Shown in pieces: positions 43,663 to 54,904 of a stretch of DNA of 64,000 nucleotides. The notes under the pieces are model-generated. The model saw nothing but the letters and a program-made list of their open reading frames with translations. It did no database searches and had not been told where the DNA came from. Position 1 is the first letter of the stretch. Every line of letters begins with the position of its first letter. The translations under genes were made by a program, and so were the position numbers. Source of the DNA: Paramyrothecium sp. XJ0827 (lineage: Eukaryota > Ascomycota > Sordariomycetes > Hypocreales > Stachybotryaceae); contig JAJFPB010000009.1 of the NCBI GenBank assembly GCA_020881915.1, forward strand, positions 2,542,001 through 2,606,000, read 5' to 3'.

Positions 43663-45926
43663 TTATACAATACAATCCTTATCATAGGCTTTCATGACCC
43701 CTGCTTTCTCGGAAGAGGTCGGTGAGGATTCTTGGCTGACCGTTGCCACACTCTGAGTGATGACCGTCGGCGTTTTCGTCTTGGAAAAGTAGGCTGCCAC
43801 CTCACTGTCTTCAGAAGCCTCGCTCTTTTCGCCATCAGATCTTGAGCTCACTGAAATATCGCTGTTGACCCTCAGATAAGCGAGTTTATTCGACTCTGAC
43901 CTTTTCAGCACCGCAAGGTCGGTCGCAGTTCTGGTAATTGGGATCTCCCAAGGACCCAAGTTCCAGTCCTCGACGCCAAGCTCTTCGTGGGCCAGACGAT
44001 GCAGTTGCAAGGCCTCATTCGTGCACCACTCCATAATTGCATAACCGGATGACCTAGGCATGAAGTGCTTTTGGAAACAGGCTGTCAAACGTTCCATCGT
44101 AGCAGATATGAGGATGATGATGGTCCCCGCGACAAAAACGCATAGCAGTCCCAGCATGCTAAAAGAAGTGTACGCCGTGGTTCGTATTTTCTGCACACTG
44201 TTAGTAAGTTTTCAACCGCAGCAGACTGTAGAACCGACCTGACTATCGCAGACCTGTCGTCGTTCGCTCGCGTCTGGACGCGCCACAAAGTCGGCCAGGG
44301 CTGGAACAGCATCCAAGTTAGGCCCACGGGAGATTTCGGCCAAGTGGAACTGCAACGTTGCCAAAGATGTTGAAAACCAATGAATAGCATCACGATGCCA
44401 CGAATTGGCCTCCAGGCCGTTTTGCAACCCGTTTGATAGCATATACCTCGACGCCAGAGCTTTTTTCCCCAAGTCAAACACGATGTTAGATGTGTACGTC
44501 AACAAGCCAATATACCACAATGATCCGAAGAAACCCGTATCTATGTGTAGATGTTCCGAAATTTTCTCTGTCGTGTCGGCCGCCGAGCCCAGCCCCGTGC
44601 AAACGCCGCTTTGGCATGCTTCATACTGTATCACGCATCCCATTGGCCATGCCGGCTCATCTGCCTTAAACAGCGCAAGCGTCACCTCTTCACCAAATTC
44701 GTCTGCTGCAATAAAGAGCTTTTGGGTAGGCGTGGTTGCTCTGTACCAAATGTCTGGGGAAGCTTCAGGAAACTGAACTTCGTTTGGGTAAAGAATGACA
44801 AGCTCCAAATCCCCATTTAGCCCTCCCAGTTGGGGAATCGGTACAAAGACTGAATCTTCTTCCACAACAAGGCCACTCGAGAAAGAAGCATAAAGGCTCC
44901 TAAAGGAGTGTCAACAACATTTACATCACGTAGCTGTGGGGAATCTTACCCAAGATGGTAGTCTTGAAAAGGCTCCACGAACAGTGTGGTCTGTGAGTTG
45001 GCACGCTTCTTGGAGATATCTGTATTGACTGCAAAGGTACAATTGCAATCTGAGTCCTCCGTGGACGAATCACCATACTGGTATCGTAGATAAGTAGTGT
45101 TGTCAGAAACATATGTCGACTTGTAACCTTCTGTGACCAACGGAGCGCAATGCATTTTATATCGGAACTGAAACCTGGATTCAGGAGGCGAGTTCAGGCC
45201 CAGGTCGAGATGACTGTCCATCAAGCCAGAGTCGAGGACAAGGTTAGAGTCTTGAGAAAGACAAATCGAGCTTTCGAAGGGGCAACTCGCATTTGCCACA
45301 ACGGAGAAAGGTAAAGCTGGGCGTATGAAAGTTGAGCAGTCATTTCCATTCAAGTCTGACTCGTAGCAGCGCTGCGCATAGTCTGAGGCAACTTCTGTCC
45401 TGCGGCTGTCATTGGCATCCCAAAGGAGCAGCGCATCGCTCAAGTTGAACTTGTCGGGATCTATGAAGCCGCAGTTCGAGCCTTCAATAAGAACCTCGTT
45501 GCCTTGCGCTATGCGAGAAGACAAGCCAGAGGCAATCGTCAGACCAATCGTAATCAGTAGAGTACCAAACAACAGCGGCAACAGTCGCCGCAATGGACGA
45601 CCGCCAATAGAAGACATCCGCCAAGCATAAGTCAGCTTCAATAAAGTCATGAAGCCGCCGGCGGGACTGGTTGAGTTGCGAAGAACAACTTGTCTTTGAT
45701 GATGAAGCGCATCCCTTGGGTCGTTCTCGGAAAGGAAGCCGTGGAGGATGAAGCAAAGAATACGCCAGAGTTGGGTACCAACAACGGCAACGAAAAAGGC
45801 CACAAAGGCGATTAGTAAAGCCCCGTCCGACTTGGAGATCGTGAGAGTGCTGCCAAAGACTCGGCCATAGGACCAGTTTGTCCAAACACCCAGAAAGACA
45901 GGATATGTTGAACTAGCAGTGTCCAT
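43663..45926 (-). CDS. Multi-pass membrane glycoprotein of unknown function
   Basis: Exons 45926-44950, 44899-44239 and 44190-43663 give 721 residues. Start Met 45926 begins MDTASSTYPVFLGVWTNWS; the frame is open upstream but has no more convincing Met. Four main hydrophobic segments are seen: LLIAFVAFFVAVVGTQLW, LLPLLFGTLLITIGLTIA, GFFGSLWYIGLLTYTS and MLGLLCVFVAGTIIILIS. Between segments 2 and 3 is a large Cys-rich, N-glycosylation-rich domain, probably extracellular or lumenal. The cytosolic tail is Ser/Glu-rich. The overall layout matches a fungal family of uncharacterised plasma-membrane proteins. No enzyme or transporter motif is visible. Confidence 0.85.
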
Positions 45927-46824
45927 TGTATCAAGAAGGAGAGACAAAGATTCTGTCCCCAACATAAGCGTAGCTACCCCAAGGGCTAAGGGGATTATAA
46001 TATTCGCCAAAGTGCGAGCCTTGTTGGATTGCTAAGGTTGAATCTAATACCCGAGGCCCCCAAGCCCCCCTGCAATTGCTAGACTGGGCTCTACCAGTAT
46101 TCGGAAGACTCAGCTCATTTCGAGCTGGTGGGGTTGCGTCCGATAGGTGCAATGCTTCCTAATTGGTTCAAATACTCTTCTGCAGGTTCAAGCTGAGAAC
46201 TCACCCATGCTGCCAAAAGGGGTAGCTGAGAAGTTTCCCACTTGTCTGGTCACATTCAAGAGAAATGGCATAGTTGACTGGTAATAATTGATCAACTCCA
46301 GTTCACGACAGACGTAGCAGACAGCCATCTGCCGCGCCATTTCACTCACCAAGATCCGGTGCGACAAGTGCGCAGACCAACATTGTCGAAGGTTGCAGCA
46401 TCACGTTGGTGAGTCTCTCGTTAGGGCTATCCAGATCCTTCACGATAAGGCTGGCACGAACCTGGGGCCCCTGAAATTTCCGGGGGATAGAGCTGACGCC
46501 CGAGCCTGGTGCCAGAGCCTAATGCCAAGATTGGCACAGCATGCTGAGGCTTAACTATTAGGCATTTTTCGGATTGTAGCCAAGGTCATATCACACCTCC
46601 AAAAAATATAGAAACATTAGACTCTAAAACATGCTACTGTAGGACGCTGATGCTAAAGGGCCAGATCACAGTTTATTCTTGTTTGTTCTCTCTGCTTCCT
46701 CCCATTACTTTAACGGAAACATTTTATGACCTTCATTCTCCATGCTTATACAATGCTTTCCAATTAATTTCGCCCCTGATGAATACGCTGGCATAGGACA
46801 ATTGCCATCCGTTCAAGGAAAGAG
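45927..46824. other. Intergenic, about 900 bp
   Basis: Upstream of the membrane glycoprotein and downstream of the 86-residue protein. A possible upstream noncoding exon of the glycoprotein cannot be excluded. No gene recognised. Confidence 0.5.
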
Positions 46825-47238
46825 TTAATCCAGCCTTGTCGCAGCTTCTTCTGGCCTGGCACCCTTATCTTTAAAATAAGGAGACGCTGTCATCCCACCA
46901 TTTTCGACGGACATGAAGTCGTACGAATCGATTGTTCCAGTTCTGACGTCGTAGTGGGCGTGCTGACCGTCAGAGTTACCAGAAGATTTGCAAACATCGA
47001 GGTATTGTGATTGGGGAAAAGACTGCAGCTTGCTGGAGCTACCCTATAGCTCTTAGAGATAAGATCGGGGTCTCTGAAAATCCTGTTTCTAAGTAAGAAA
47101 GCACAGCTTCCCCATTAGCAAGGCAGGCATGAAATTCACATATTTTTCACCAAGTTTAAGCTTCCCCTTAGATCAAATGCGCACATACTACTTGAACTTG
47201 TTCTCGGCTAGTGTTGGGTTTGGTGACGAGGTCTCCAT
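46825..47238 (-). CDS. Small hydrophilic protein, 86 residues
   Basis: Two exons missed by simple ORF calling: 47238-47192 (METSSPNPTLAENKF plus two bases) and 47038-46825. The intron is 153 nt (GTAGTA...GGGTAG), longer than its neighbours, so an extra small exon is possible. The joined frame runs through YLDVCKSSGNSDGQHAHYDVRTG, shown here only as a pattern: Cys-x8-Gly-Gln-His followed by an acidic, Lys/Glu-rich end. No signal peptide and no membrane segment. Composition is clearly protein-like, with no low-complexity bias. I do not recognise the family. Evidence is coding-like reading plus valid splice sites in phase (261 nt, 87 codons). Confidence 0.6.
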
Positions 47239-47411
47239 CTTAGCGCACTCTAAATTTTTAAAAATCTGGGCCAAGCCAGATCAGGTTGTATTCCATTCTA
47301 AAACTTGTACCCAGATGATTCTCGCTGGGGATGGAAATGGCAATTTGAAATATTGCTAACCGTCTTTTCTTGTTTACTACTTTCTATGACTATTGAATGT
47401 TTCATCAAACT

Positions 47412-48623
47412 CTACATGATTGCACAACTGCTCTCCTCCTCGTAACTTCCACCGCAACCGCAACAATTATCGAAAACGTCAAGGCAATTGCATTCACAAC
47501 TATCGCAATCTTCACAACATCCAGAATCGGCGTCATTTTCTCCGTCGTAAGCTCCATGGCTACCGTCCAAGAAGCCTGGTTCGTAAGCTGTGCTGTACCC
47601 TGGCTCGTAGTCAGCACCAGCCTTGTCGATTTCCTCATTGGCAGTGTCATTCCCATCATTGTCGGTTTCTGCAGTGCTATCCTCATCGTCGATTGATTCC
47701 AATTCTTCCGAATCCTCTTCATGCGTGCCGTTTTCCTCGGCCGATTCACGCTCTATATTGTGATTTGAGTTATCGTGATTGGAATTATTGTTTTGCACCC
47801 AATAATTCATCTCGACTTCATTGTTGACGTAACTGATGTTCTCGACTTCGTTGTACAAGTAGACCGAAGCAACGGCGGCTGCAACTCCACCTACATTTGC
47901 CGCTGGGACGGGTCTCGTGTGTGATGACTTGGCAACAGTGTACTCCCGGTGAGAGCTTCGAGGGTGTTTGGAATTCTGGTCGTTGGAATGGTTGCCTTTG
48001 TCATCTTGCCCGTGGCCTCCTGGATGGCTGGGTCGTGCCATATAGGATTGAAGTGTAGCGGGCTTACCATTAAGCTCTGTTTTAACGTTTCTTTCTTGGT
48101 GTTTGCTGGAGCTTTGTTGGTTTTTCGCTTGTTGCCCATTGTGTTTACCCTGTTGCTTGCCTGAAATGTACTCCCTGGTATGTGCAGCCTTGGAAGCTTG
48201 AGCATGGGCGGCTTTCATGCTTTGTGCAAAGGCGCCCTGTTCTATCCGACTCGCCTCGGCCGCTTTCATTGCCCGGACAGGCACTGGCTGCTCTTTAACA
48301 AGTGGAGGAATGACCGCTGCCCGTGGGACCACATGTTGATACGCTAGTGGCCCGTGAACCAGATGGCGGTCTGGGTTTCTTGTCGACGAATATTGACTTT
48401 GGGGTACAATTTGTCGACCTGACCCTTGAGTGTGTTGAACTCCAGGCCGCAGCGGCATATCTGTGCCCACCGGAACGGACTTTTTGGATGGCCTTAATTC
48501 GGTGGTCGATAGCACACTGCGGTAGAAAATTGGTTAGCAAGACGCATTGCCTGAAGATATCCAGCTGGAAGAGTTCAAGAACCAGATGATTTCTGTAATA
48601 CCTGGATTTACTTACTTTTCCAT
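47412..48623 (-). CDS. Low-complexity protein with Cys-rich tail and CaaX box
   Basis: Exons 48623-48616 (MEN start) and 48516-47412 give 370 residues; the 99-nt intron (GTAAGT...CCGCAG) keeps frame. The start exon is only eight bases, so the N-terminus is less certain than the rest. Composition is Gln/His/Ser/Asn-rich up to about residue 230, then strongly acidic. The last 40 residues contain about twelve Cys in pairs (GCCEDCDSCECNC and NCCGCGG). The protein ends Cys-Ala-Ile-Met, a canonical farnesylation CaaX motif. It is therefore probably lipid-anchored on the cytosolic face of a membrane, with the Cys tail open to palmitoylation or metal binding. No catalytic domain; function unknown. 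Confidence 0.75.
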
Positions 48624-50705
48624 GGCGAACGATAATACTACTAACGAATAATTCTAGAAACCTGGAGTGAAGTTTTATTTCTCTGAACAGAAATTCGAGA
48701 AAGAATTCTCCAGAATTGGGTTGTGCAAAATTCAGAAACAGGCCTACGCTAAACGTTATGGCTTGGAGTAGATTAGTAGACCTCTGCACCACTGAAAACT
48801 CAACCCTTATGGACAGAGTCTGTTTGCTCGCTTGGGTATCTTTCGAATCATAGCGCCTTCCAGCTGAATCGAAGCGGCGCAGCGGTAGCTATTCCTGTTT
48901 GTAGCCGACCAACAAATGCGGCCTACCCATTCATCCTTCATCTCCCCCTTACATGGCTGCAGGCCGCTGGCCTCAACAGAAGCGACCGACATTGATTCCT
49001 TGGTCGCCTTATCGCCACCTTAACGTAGCAATTTGCACTTGAGCAGAAATTCTACTCAAACGGGATTGAAAGCTGTCTTGGTGACACTTTTACGGTGCCT
49101 TCGCAGAGCCTGGCTGGAAAGTCAAATGCAGAAAGCGGCCGATGTAACAGGGCCATTAGCCGACATTTTAGCTGCGACAGTGGCGTCCTAGAATGCAGCG
49201 TCGTATTGCTTCCCCTGGCCAGTAGGATGAGAAGTGGAAGCGCTGACACGAGATAGTCTTCATGCCTTTTTCTGCCGGTCGCATGAGGCTTTTGCACAAG
49301 TCAATCAAGTCCACAGACCGCTTAAAGTGCTATTCCACGCCTTGTCCCCAAAGCCGCATGAAAGACGCGAGAAGGAATCGAGCAGCATCGTAGATTGTGC
49401 GATTATGGCATGCTTACTCAAGCACGGTTACAAAGAGATGACTGTTATGAGATACGTTCGAGCGGTACGATGTGTAAACTAGAGCGAGATAATCGCGGGA
49501 AAATAGTGAGATGGATAAACATCTAAGTTTCATTGTCGCAGCGATGTTAAGGGTTTTCTTTTCATTTTACCTCAAAATAAATCCAAGTTCCATCTCGAAG
49601 GAATAATTTTCTTACAAGCAGCAGTAACTCTCCTCCTCTTCGTTCACGTTTCCACTACCTCTGCATCAAGGTTGGCATCAACCTACTGGGCTTGATTAAT
49701 ACTGTGTTCCTTTGGGAACATGTCTAGCCGAACGAGTGGCAGTACTTGCTACGTAGGCAAAGTATATGACAATGAGGATTCTTCGAAGCATCTTGGACGG
49801 CGTGTCTCTAACGACTGATATGGAGGGCCCAGTCAGGCCACGGCTTGCGTTGAGAAGACAATATTCTCGCTCATTGCGTAACACGACTCCGCACATCTGC
49901 TGATAGCCCCCAAAATATCATCCTTGCGTGCCCCAAAAAATCGAGGGATTTTCATCTCCACAGTGATCAGTTTGTATGAGATAACCTCCACAACGAGGCG
50001 AGCCTCTCTCTACCACCAAACATTATGGTGTCTAATGTTAGGGAACGTGACGCCTACATCCATTGTTACAGTTTCAGCCACCGCAGAAACAGCAGCCTTA
50101 TTGGGTGTCCGCGATGCCATGGATGTGATGAGGGCCGTCAAGCACGAGTACCGCATCAGAAGACCGCAGGCTGGCTGAACACCATACACCCAACGCTTAC
50201 TTGGGGGCCGAAAATGTGCAGGCCGAGAAGGCGATGAGATGGAGCTTCCGAGAAACCACCGCTCTATCATACCGAGTGAATGCATTGTAACCCAACGCCA
50301 GCCTCACTTTGGATGAGGCTACATAGCCGCCATCTAAGCCAGGACATGCAACCCTCCCATAACTTAAAGCACATCCTTGTGCATGAGGAGGAGAGAAATC
50401 ATTCGCTACTCCTAAGTGATAAGCGCTGATCGCACGGGATATCCGACAAGGCTCTGATGCTAGCCAGGTGTAATCAGGCTCTTTGTGGACTTTGTCGACG
50501 CATGGCATTACAGCTGGCATGCATGTTACTAAAATATCCACAGAGTCTCATGCAGGTCTACAAGGGGATCACTTTTGTGCACTTTCTGCTGGGTGCCTTC
50601 GTATCCCGCAAAGTAGCCTCAGAAGTGTAACCAGCCGCATCGATGAGGCTCGCCTCATGAGCCGAAAGCTTGCCTGCTTGTGTGATGGAATTAAGGCTGG
50701 GGACA
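48624..50705. other. Gene-poor stretch, 2.1 kb
   Basis: No convincing gene. One weak candidate for a 45-residue secreted or membrane peptide lies at 49612-49791 (-). The remaining short frames look random. Confidence 0.5.
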
Positions 50706-51914
50706 ATGGGTGTGCACTTCATTGTGTATTTAAGACGTGAAACATCGCGCTATTTTCCCTGTGGAATCTTTAAGCGCGCTCACAAGGATCGCCTTGGACC
50801 TTTGGACTACGTCTTCTTCTCCTTGCAGAATACCGAAGCACTCGCTTACATCTTTCGGCAACAATGGCAGGAAAGAATGGTTATGCGTTTCGCTGGCCCC
50901 AACGAGGACCCGACTACGCCCACCTACCCGTTCAGAAATCAAGAAAGAAAGGATCAAGTCAGGCAATATTTAGCTAACATTTCAAGCCCTAGTGACTTCC
51001 AAGTTCCCACTAACCTCTTGATAGAGTCATCACTGCTTATTACCTTCTTCGTTGTCGCCTCATTTCTTGCCGCAATTATTTTAGAAGGTCCGTACCGACT
51101 TTCCAAAGTTACTCTGGCACGCTGCTAATGGAAATCGTAATAGGTCTTGTGGTTGCCGGTTGCGGAGACAGTATCAAAGGCCTTTACCTCACCGAAATTA
51201 CCAACAAGGATACACCTGACATAGGGCTCCGTGTCGGTTACCTAGGTAGGTTCATGCAATGTACAGTTATAAGCTCTAGAAATGCTAAGAAATTTTCTGC
51301 TAGGCGGTTGCATGGTACTTAGTGGGAAGAATCTCCCACGTGATGACGAGAAAAACAACAGTAGCACGAGAGAAGTCGAGCTATTCTGCGACCAACTCAT
51401 GGTCTCAAAAGACCAAGACGAGGCCATCGAAGAAATGACCGAACAGTTCACCGACAAGTACGGCGAAAACAAGAAACAAACTGACAAGTATAAAAAAGAA
51501 CTGGTGATCCTGGTTGCCGCAGCCTCTCGCCTACAGAAAGATTACTTCCATTACGGCTTACCTATCGCCTATATTGTGCTGTTTGCACTGGCCGGTATCA
51601 TGCTCATCGTCTGCGCAACTGCCTCGTCTAAGAACAAGACATACAAATCAGCCTTGGTTATCAGCGTCGTGATCAGCGGACTTGCTTTTGCGATTGCTTT
51701 ATCGAATCTGCTGAGTTATCGCGGAGTCATTAACGCGTTTGTTGAGAAGGGGCCAATCGAATCGAACCCTGTTGGTCCAAGACAGAACAACGAACCCCGT
51801 GCACCCATATCCTACCATCGCAATGAGACATTCTGGCTCTTTCAGATCGCCGTCCTCTCTTTAACCACAATTTTCTATGTCATTCTTAGCGTGGCCTTCG
51901 TCCGTCGAGGCTAA
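50706..51914 (+). CDS. Four-TM membrane protein of unknown function
   Basis: Exons 50706-51087, 51144-51245 and 51304-51914 give 364 residues. The last intron (GTAGGT, branch TGCTAAG, TGCTAG) joins GLRVGYLG to GCMVLSGKN. Hydrophobic segments are LLITFFVVASFLAAIIL, IAYIVLFALAGIMLIV, ALVISVVISGLAFAIAL and IAVLSLTTIFYVILSVA. A charged Lys/Glu stretch (EEMTEQFTDKYGENKK) lies between segments 1 and 2. No family is recognised. The start is uncertain: an in-frame Met at 50685 and later Mets near 50878 are alternatives. A CTTGCAG at 50828 could also be an acceptor of an intron following an unseen first exon. Confidence 0.65.
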
Positions 51915-52817
51915 GCTAGAACGCTTTAGTCGCGGCTTTGCAGCCCTATCCAATTCTCGACGGAAAAGACCTGCACACAAACAAATTCTGAGGCCTTAAC
52001 ATAATACAAGTAAGGTTTCCTATGGTGAAGGTTGGTTACATGGTTGGCCGATACGAAGGAACTAATGACAATGGTCACTTCTGGGGGTTTAGTTTTGTTC
52101 TTTGAGTCACAAAAATTGTTCTTAATATCTATTACTGTCTAACTATCAATATTTCTTTTCCACATTTGAACTGGATTGACCCTCTACGCCCTTCTTCCTT
52201 TCGATTGGGGCCAAGGGGTGAGCAAAATCCAGTCCGTCTCATCTTGAGTCTTACAGCGTGACTAACCAATGCTAAGAGTTGCTTATTCATATTGAACAAT
52301 GAGCACGGAGTAAGTTTATGGGTTTAACTAAACCAGGCAAAGGACCCATAGTGAGATGTTACCGTGCAATCAACATGCCGCAGTAGCTGTCGGTAAATCG
52401 ACAGCTGCAAGGGTTCAACACAACCTCTCAGTCCTTCCTTAAACATCTTCAAGAGCTTGGGACAATCAGGTCTACCCAATCCAGTTCCCATGATACTAGA
52501 TGACAATAGGCCTGACTAATAGACGACGCGTGTGCGCCAGGATTCTTCTTAGCGTGACCGAAAAGGAAGCCAAGGCGCACCAAGTCTTCTTCGGATGTAG
52601 ATCCCTGACAAGTTGGTGGATCTCGGCTGGTTAGTCCGGGGAACTGATCATGGTAAGTAGAACGCCGATTTCCATTACAAAAGAGAAACCCCCACCGCCG
52701 CGAATTTTTTTCGCTCTTCTCTGACTCTTTTTCTTCCACACGGTGATAGTGTGAAATCTCCCAACACACTCAATTTCACCACAACTTGATCAGTGTTCCC
52801 GGGTCTGCGGGCGGCAC
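51915..52817. other. Intergenic, about 900 bp
   Basis: Upstream region of the MFS gene. No gene or repeat recognised. Confidence 0.55.
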
Positions 52818-54272
52818 ATGACCTTGCCGCAGAAGTCCGATAACGCAGAGGACAGCTGCCTAAAAAACCACTCTATTTCCATCCCAGTGAACCCGGCTCT
52901 CGGTTCTGACAGCAATCATGGGGCCGATACGCTGAAGAGTCCCGAGAAACGGCAAACACCCCACCTTGCCAGCAACAATACTCCACTCGGCGATCAAGAG
53001 TATGGAAACACAACTGATGAGGAGTCCGATGAGAACTTTCCTGAAGGAGGGCTGACGGCATGGCTTGTCGTCCTCGGCTCGTGGTGCGCCATGGTGCAGA
53101 TTTTCGGCCTCATCAACACAAGCGGCATCTTCGAGTCGTACTTCAAGACACACCAGCTGCAGGACTACAGCCACTCTCAGATAGGCTGGATCTTTAGTCT
53201 CTACCTGTTCGTGGTCTTCTTCATCGGTGTGCAAGTTGGCCCGGTCTTTGACCGCTACGGACCGAGGCTTCTCGTTGCTGTAGGCTCTCTGCTAGTCGTC
53301 ACAAGTCTGATGCTCTTGAGTCTATCAAAGACTTATTATCAGATCATCTTGACGTATTCAGTGCTCGGCGGTCTGGGCGGCGCTTTGCTCAACACGCCAG
53401 CATATGGCGCAATCGCTCACTTCTTCAACGTCAAGCGCGGCTTTGCCACTGGCGTGGCCTCAACCGCTGGTGGAATCGGCGGACTCGTCTTCCCGCTTCT
53501 TCTGCGCCATCTCCTTGGGCCAACCGGCGTTGGATTTGCCTGGAGTTGCCGCATCATGGGCTTCATTATGCTAGTTCTCTCTGTGCCGGCCAACCTCTTC
53601 ATCAAGACTCGTCTTACAGCGACTTCAGGTAAAGGAAATGCAGCAAAACCTGCATCAATCTGGCCGGACCTGGGGATATTTCGAAACAGTCGATTTGCCC
53701 TGGCATCGGCTGGATACTTCTTCATGGAGTGGGGTCTCTTTGTTCCGTTAACCTATGTCATCTCATATGGCACTGCCTATGGCATCTCCACCTCGGACAG
53801 CTCTTTGATGCTTTCTCTGCTTAACGCAGGTTCCGTGGTGGGTCGGTTCCTGCCTGGGCTTTTGGCAGACATGTTTGGCAGATTCAACGTCATCATTGTG
53901 ACCATCACGCTCTGTGCCGTAACAGTCCTTGGCATCTGGCTGCCTTGCGACGGCTCGCAGTCCATTCTCATCGCCTTCTGCGTGCTTTTTGGAGTCGCTA
54001 GCGGCAGCAATCTTAGCTTGATCCCGGTCTGTCTTGGTCAGTTCTGCGAGTCGCAGCATTTCGGGCGTTACTTTGCCACGGCCACAATGCTCGCCAGCTT
54101 TGGTACTCTCAGTAGCGTCCCCATCGCCGGGGCCCTGCTCGAAGTTGGTGATTTGGATACAGGATGGAGGGCATTGGTGCTCTTCTCCGGCTGCTCTTAC
54201 GTTTTGGCTTTAATCTGCTACGGTGCAGCTCGGGTCATGACTGTTGGCTGGAAGATAACCACCAAGTTCTAG
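52818..54272 (+). CDS. MFS transporter, monocarboxylate (MCT) type
   Basis: One exon, 484 residues. A hydrophilic N-terminus of about 70 residues ends in the MCT hallmark PEGGLTAWLVVLGSW. About twelve hydrophobic segments follow, including QIGWIFSLYLFVVFFIGVQVGP with the loop FDRYGPR, and VVGRFLPGLLADMFGRFNVI between segments 8 and 9. This is the fungal MCT/MCH class (SLC16-like), which carries monocarboxylates, riboflavin and other small acids. Several members are exporters in secondary-metabolite clusters, but no biosynthetic genes lie next to this one. Substrate unknown; plasma-membrane location expected. Confidence 0.92.
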   Translation: MTLPQKSDNAEDSCLKNHSISIPVNPALGSDSNHGADTLKSPEKRQTPHLASNNTPLGDQEYGNTTDEESDENFPEGGLTAWLVVLGSWCAMVQIFGLINTSGIFESYFKTHQLQDYSHSQIGWIFSLYLFVVFFIGVQVGPVFDRYGPRLLVAVGSLLVVTSLMLLSLSKTYYQIILTYSVLGGLGGALLNTPAYGAIAHFFNVKRGFATGVASTAGGIGGLVFPLLLRHLLGPTGVGFAWSCRIMGFIMLVLSVPANLFIKTRLTATSGKGNAAKPASIWPDLGIFRNSRFALASAGYFFMEWGLFVPLTYVISYGTAYGISTSDSSLMLSLLNAGSVVGRFLPGLLADMFGRFNVIIVTITLCAVTVLGIWLPCDGSQSILIAFCVLFGVASGSNLSLIPVCLGQFCESQHFGRYFATATMLASFGTLSSVPIAGALLEVGDLDTGWRALVLFSGCSYVLALICYGAARVMTVGWKITTKF

Positions 54273-54904
54273 GCTTTCATCCCCTCAATCCTGGCGCTCA
54301 AGGCGGAGCCAATCTCTTGGCAATCAGAGGCCAGGAAACGATCTCGGTATCGTTTACAATATCCTCCCTCACAACCATTTACAGCAGGGTTCATTCTCTT
54401 ATGATGAAACGGCTCTAAATACAGTCGAATATCTAATCGAAATCCCAGACCGCCTGTTCTTGGGAGGATCAATCATTTATCATTCTTACAATCCCAAGTT
54501 GCCAATCGATTCGCTCTTTAAGTTAGGCATTTTTACAATCAAACCAGATTAATTATCTCAACTCTCATTGTTGTTACCGTCAAGCTGTTTGAGTTGTTGG
54601 TTCTTCCTTGCCTGTGAAGTCAAAGAATTATGCCAGGCTGTAAATCATTTCAATGATTATAAAAGAAAGGAAACAATGAAAGGGTAATAAAGATGTAAGC
54701 AATGATGATAAAATTAATGGAAGAAAGATAACTCCAAGCCAGTAGAGGGTTACTAAGAAAATTCGGAACTAAACGTGAATTGACATTAAATGTAACAGCT
54801 GCTCTGCACATTGCTCGTTGTCACAACATCAAAAGTCTCCAAACCGTACAACTTGAACATTCTCCCAATCCATAACGAACTGGACCATGTGATAACCCCC
54901 TGTC
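54273..54904. other. Convergent intergenic gap
   Basis: About 630 bp, AT-rich, between the stops of the MFS gene and the lectin-like gene. No gene seen. Confidence 0.6.

Noticed and set aside
48295..48792. 165-residue minus-strand open frame overlapping the CaaX gene
   Set aside because: It overlaps the 5' part of the CaaX gene in another frame. The spliced CaaX model explains the region better, though its tiny first exon remains uncertain.
51246..51279. 34-nt intron in the four-TM protein gene
   Set aside because: Too short for a fungal intron; the acceptor at 51303, with a TGCTAAG branch point, gives a 58-nt intron and also keeps frame.
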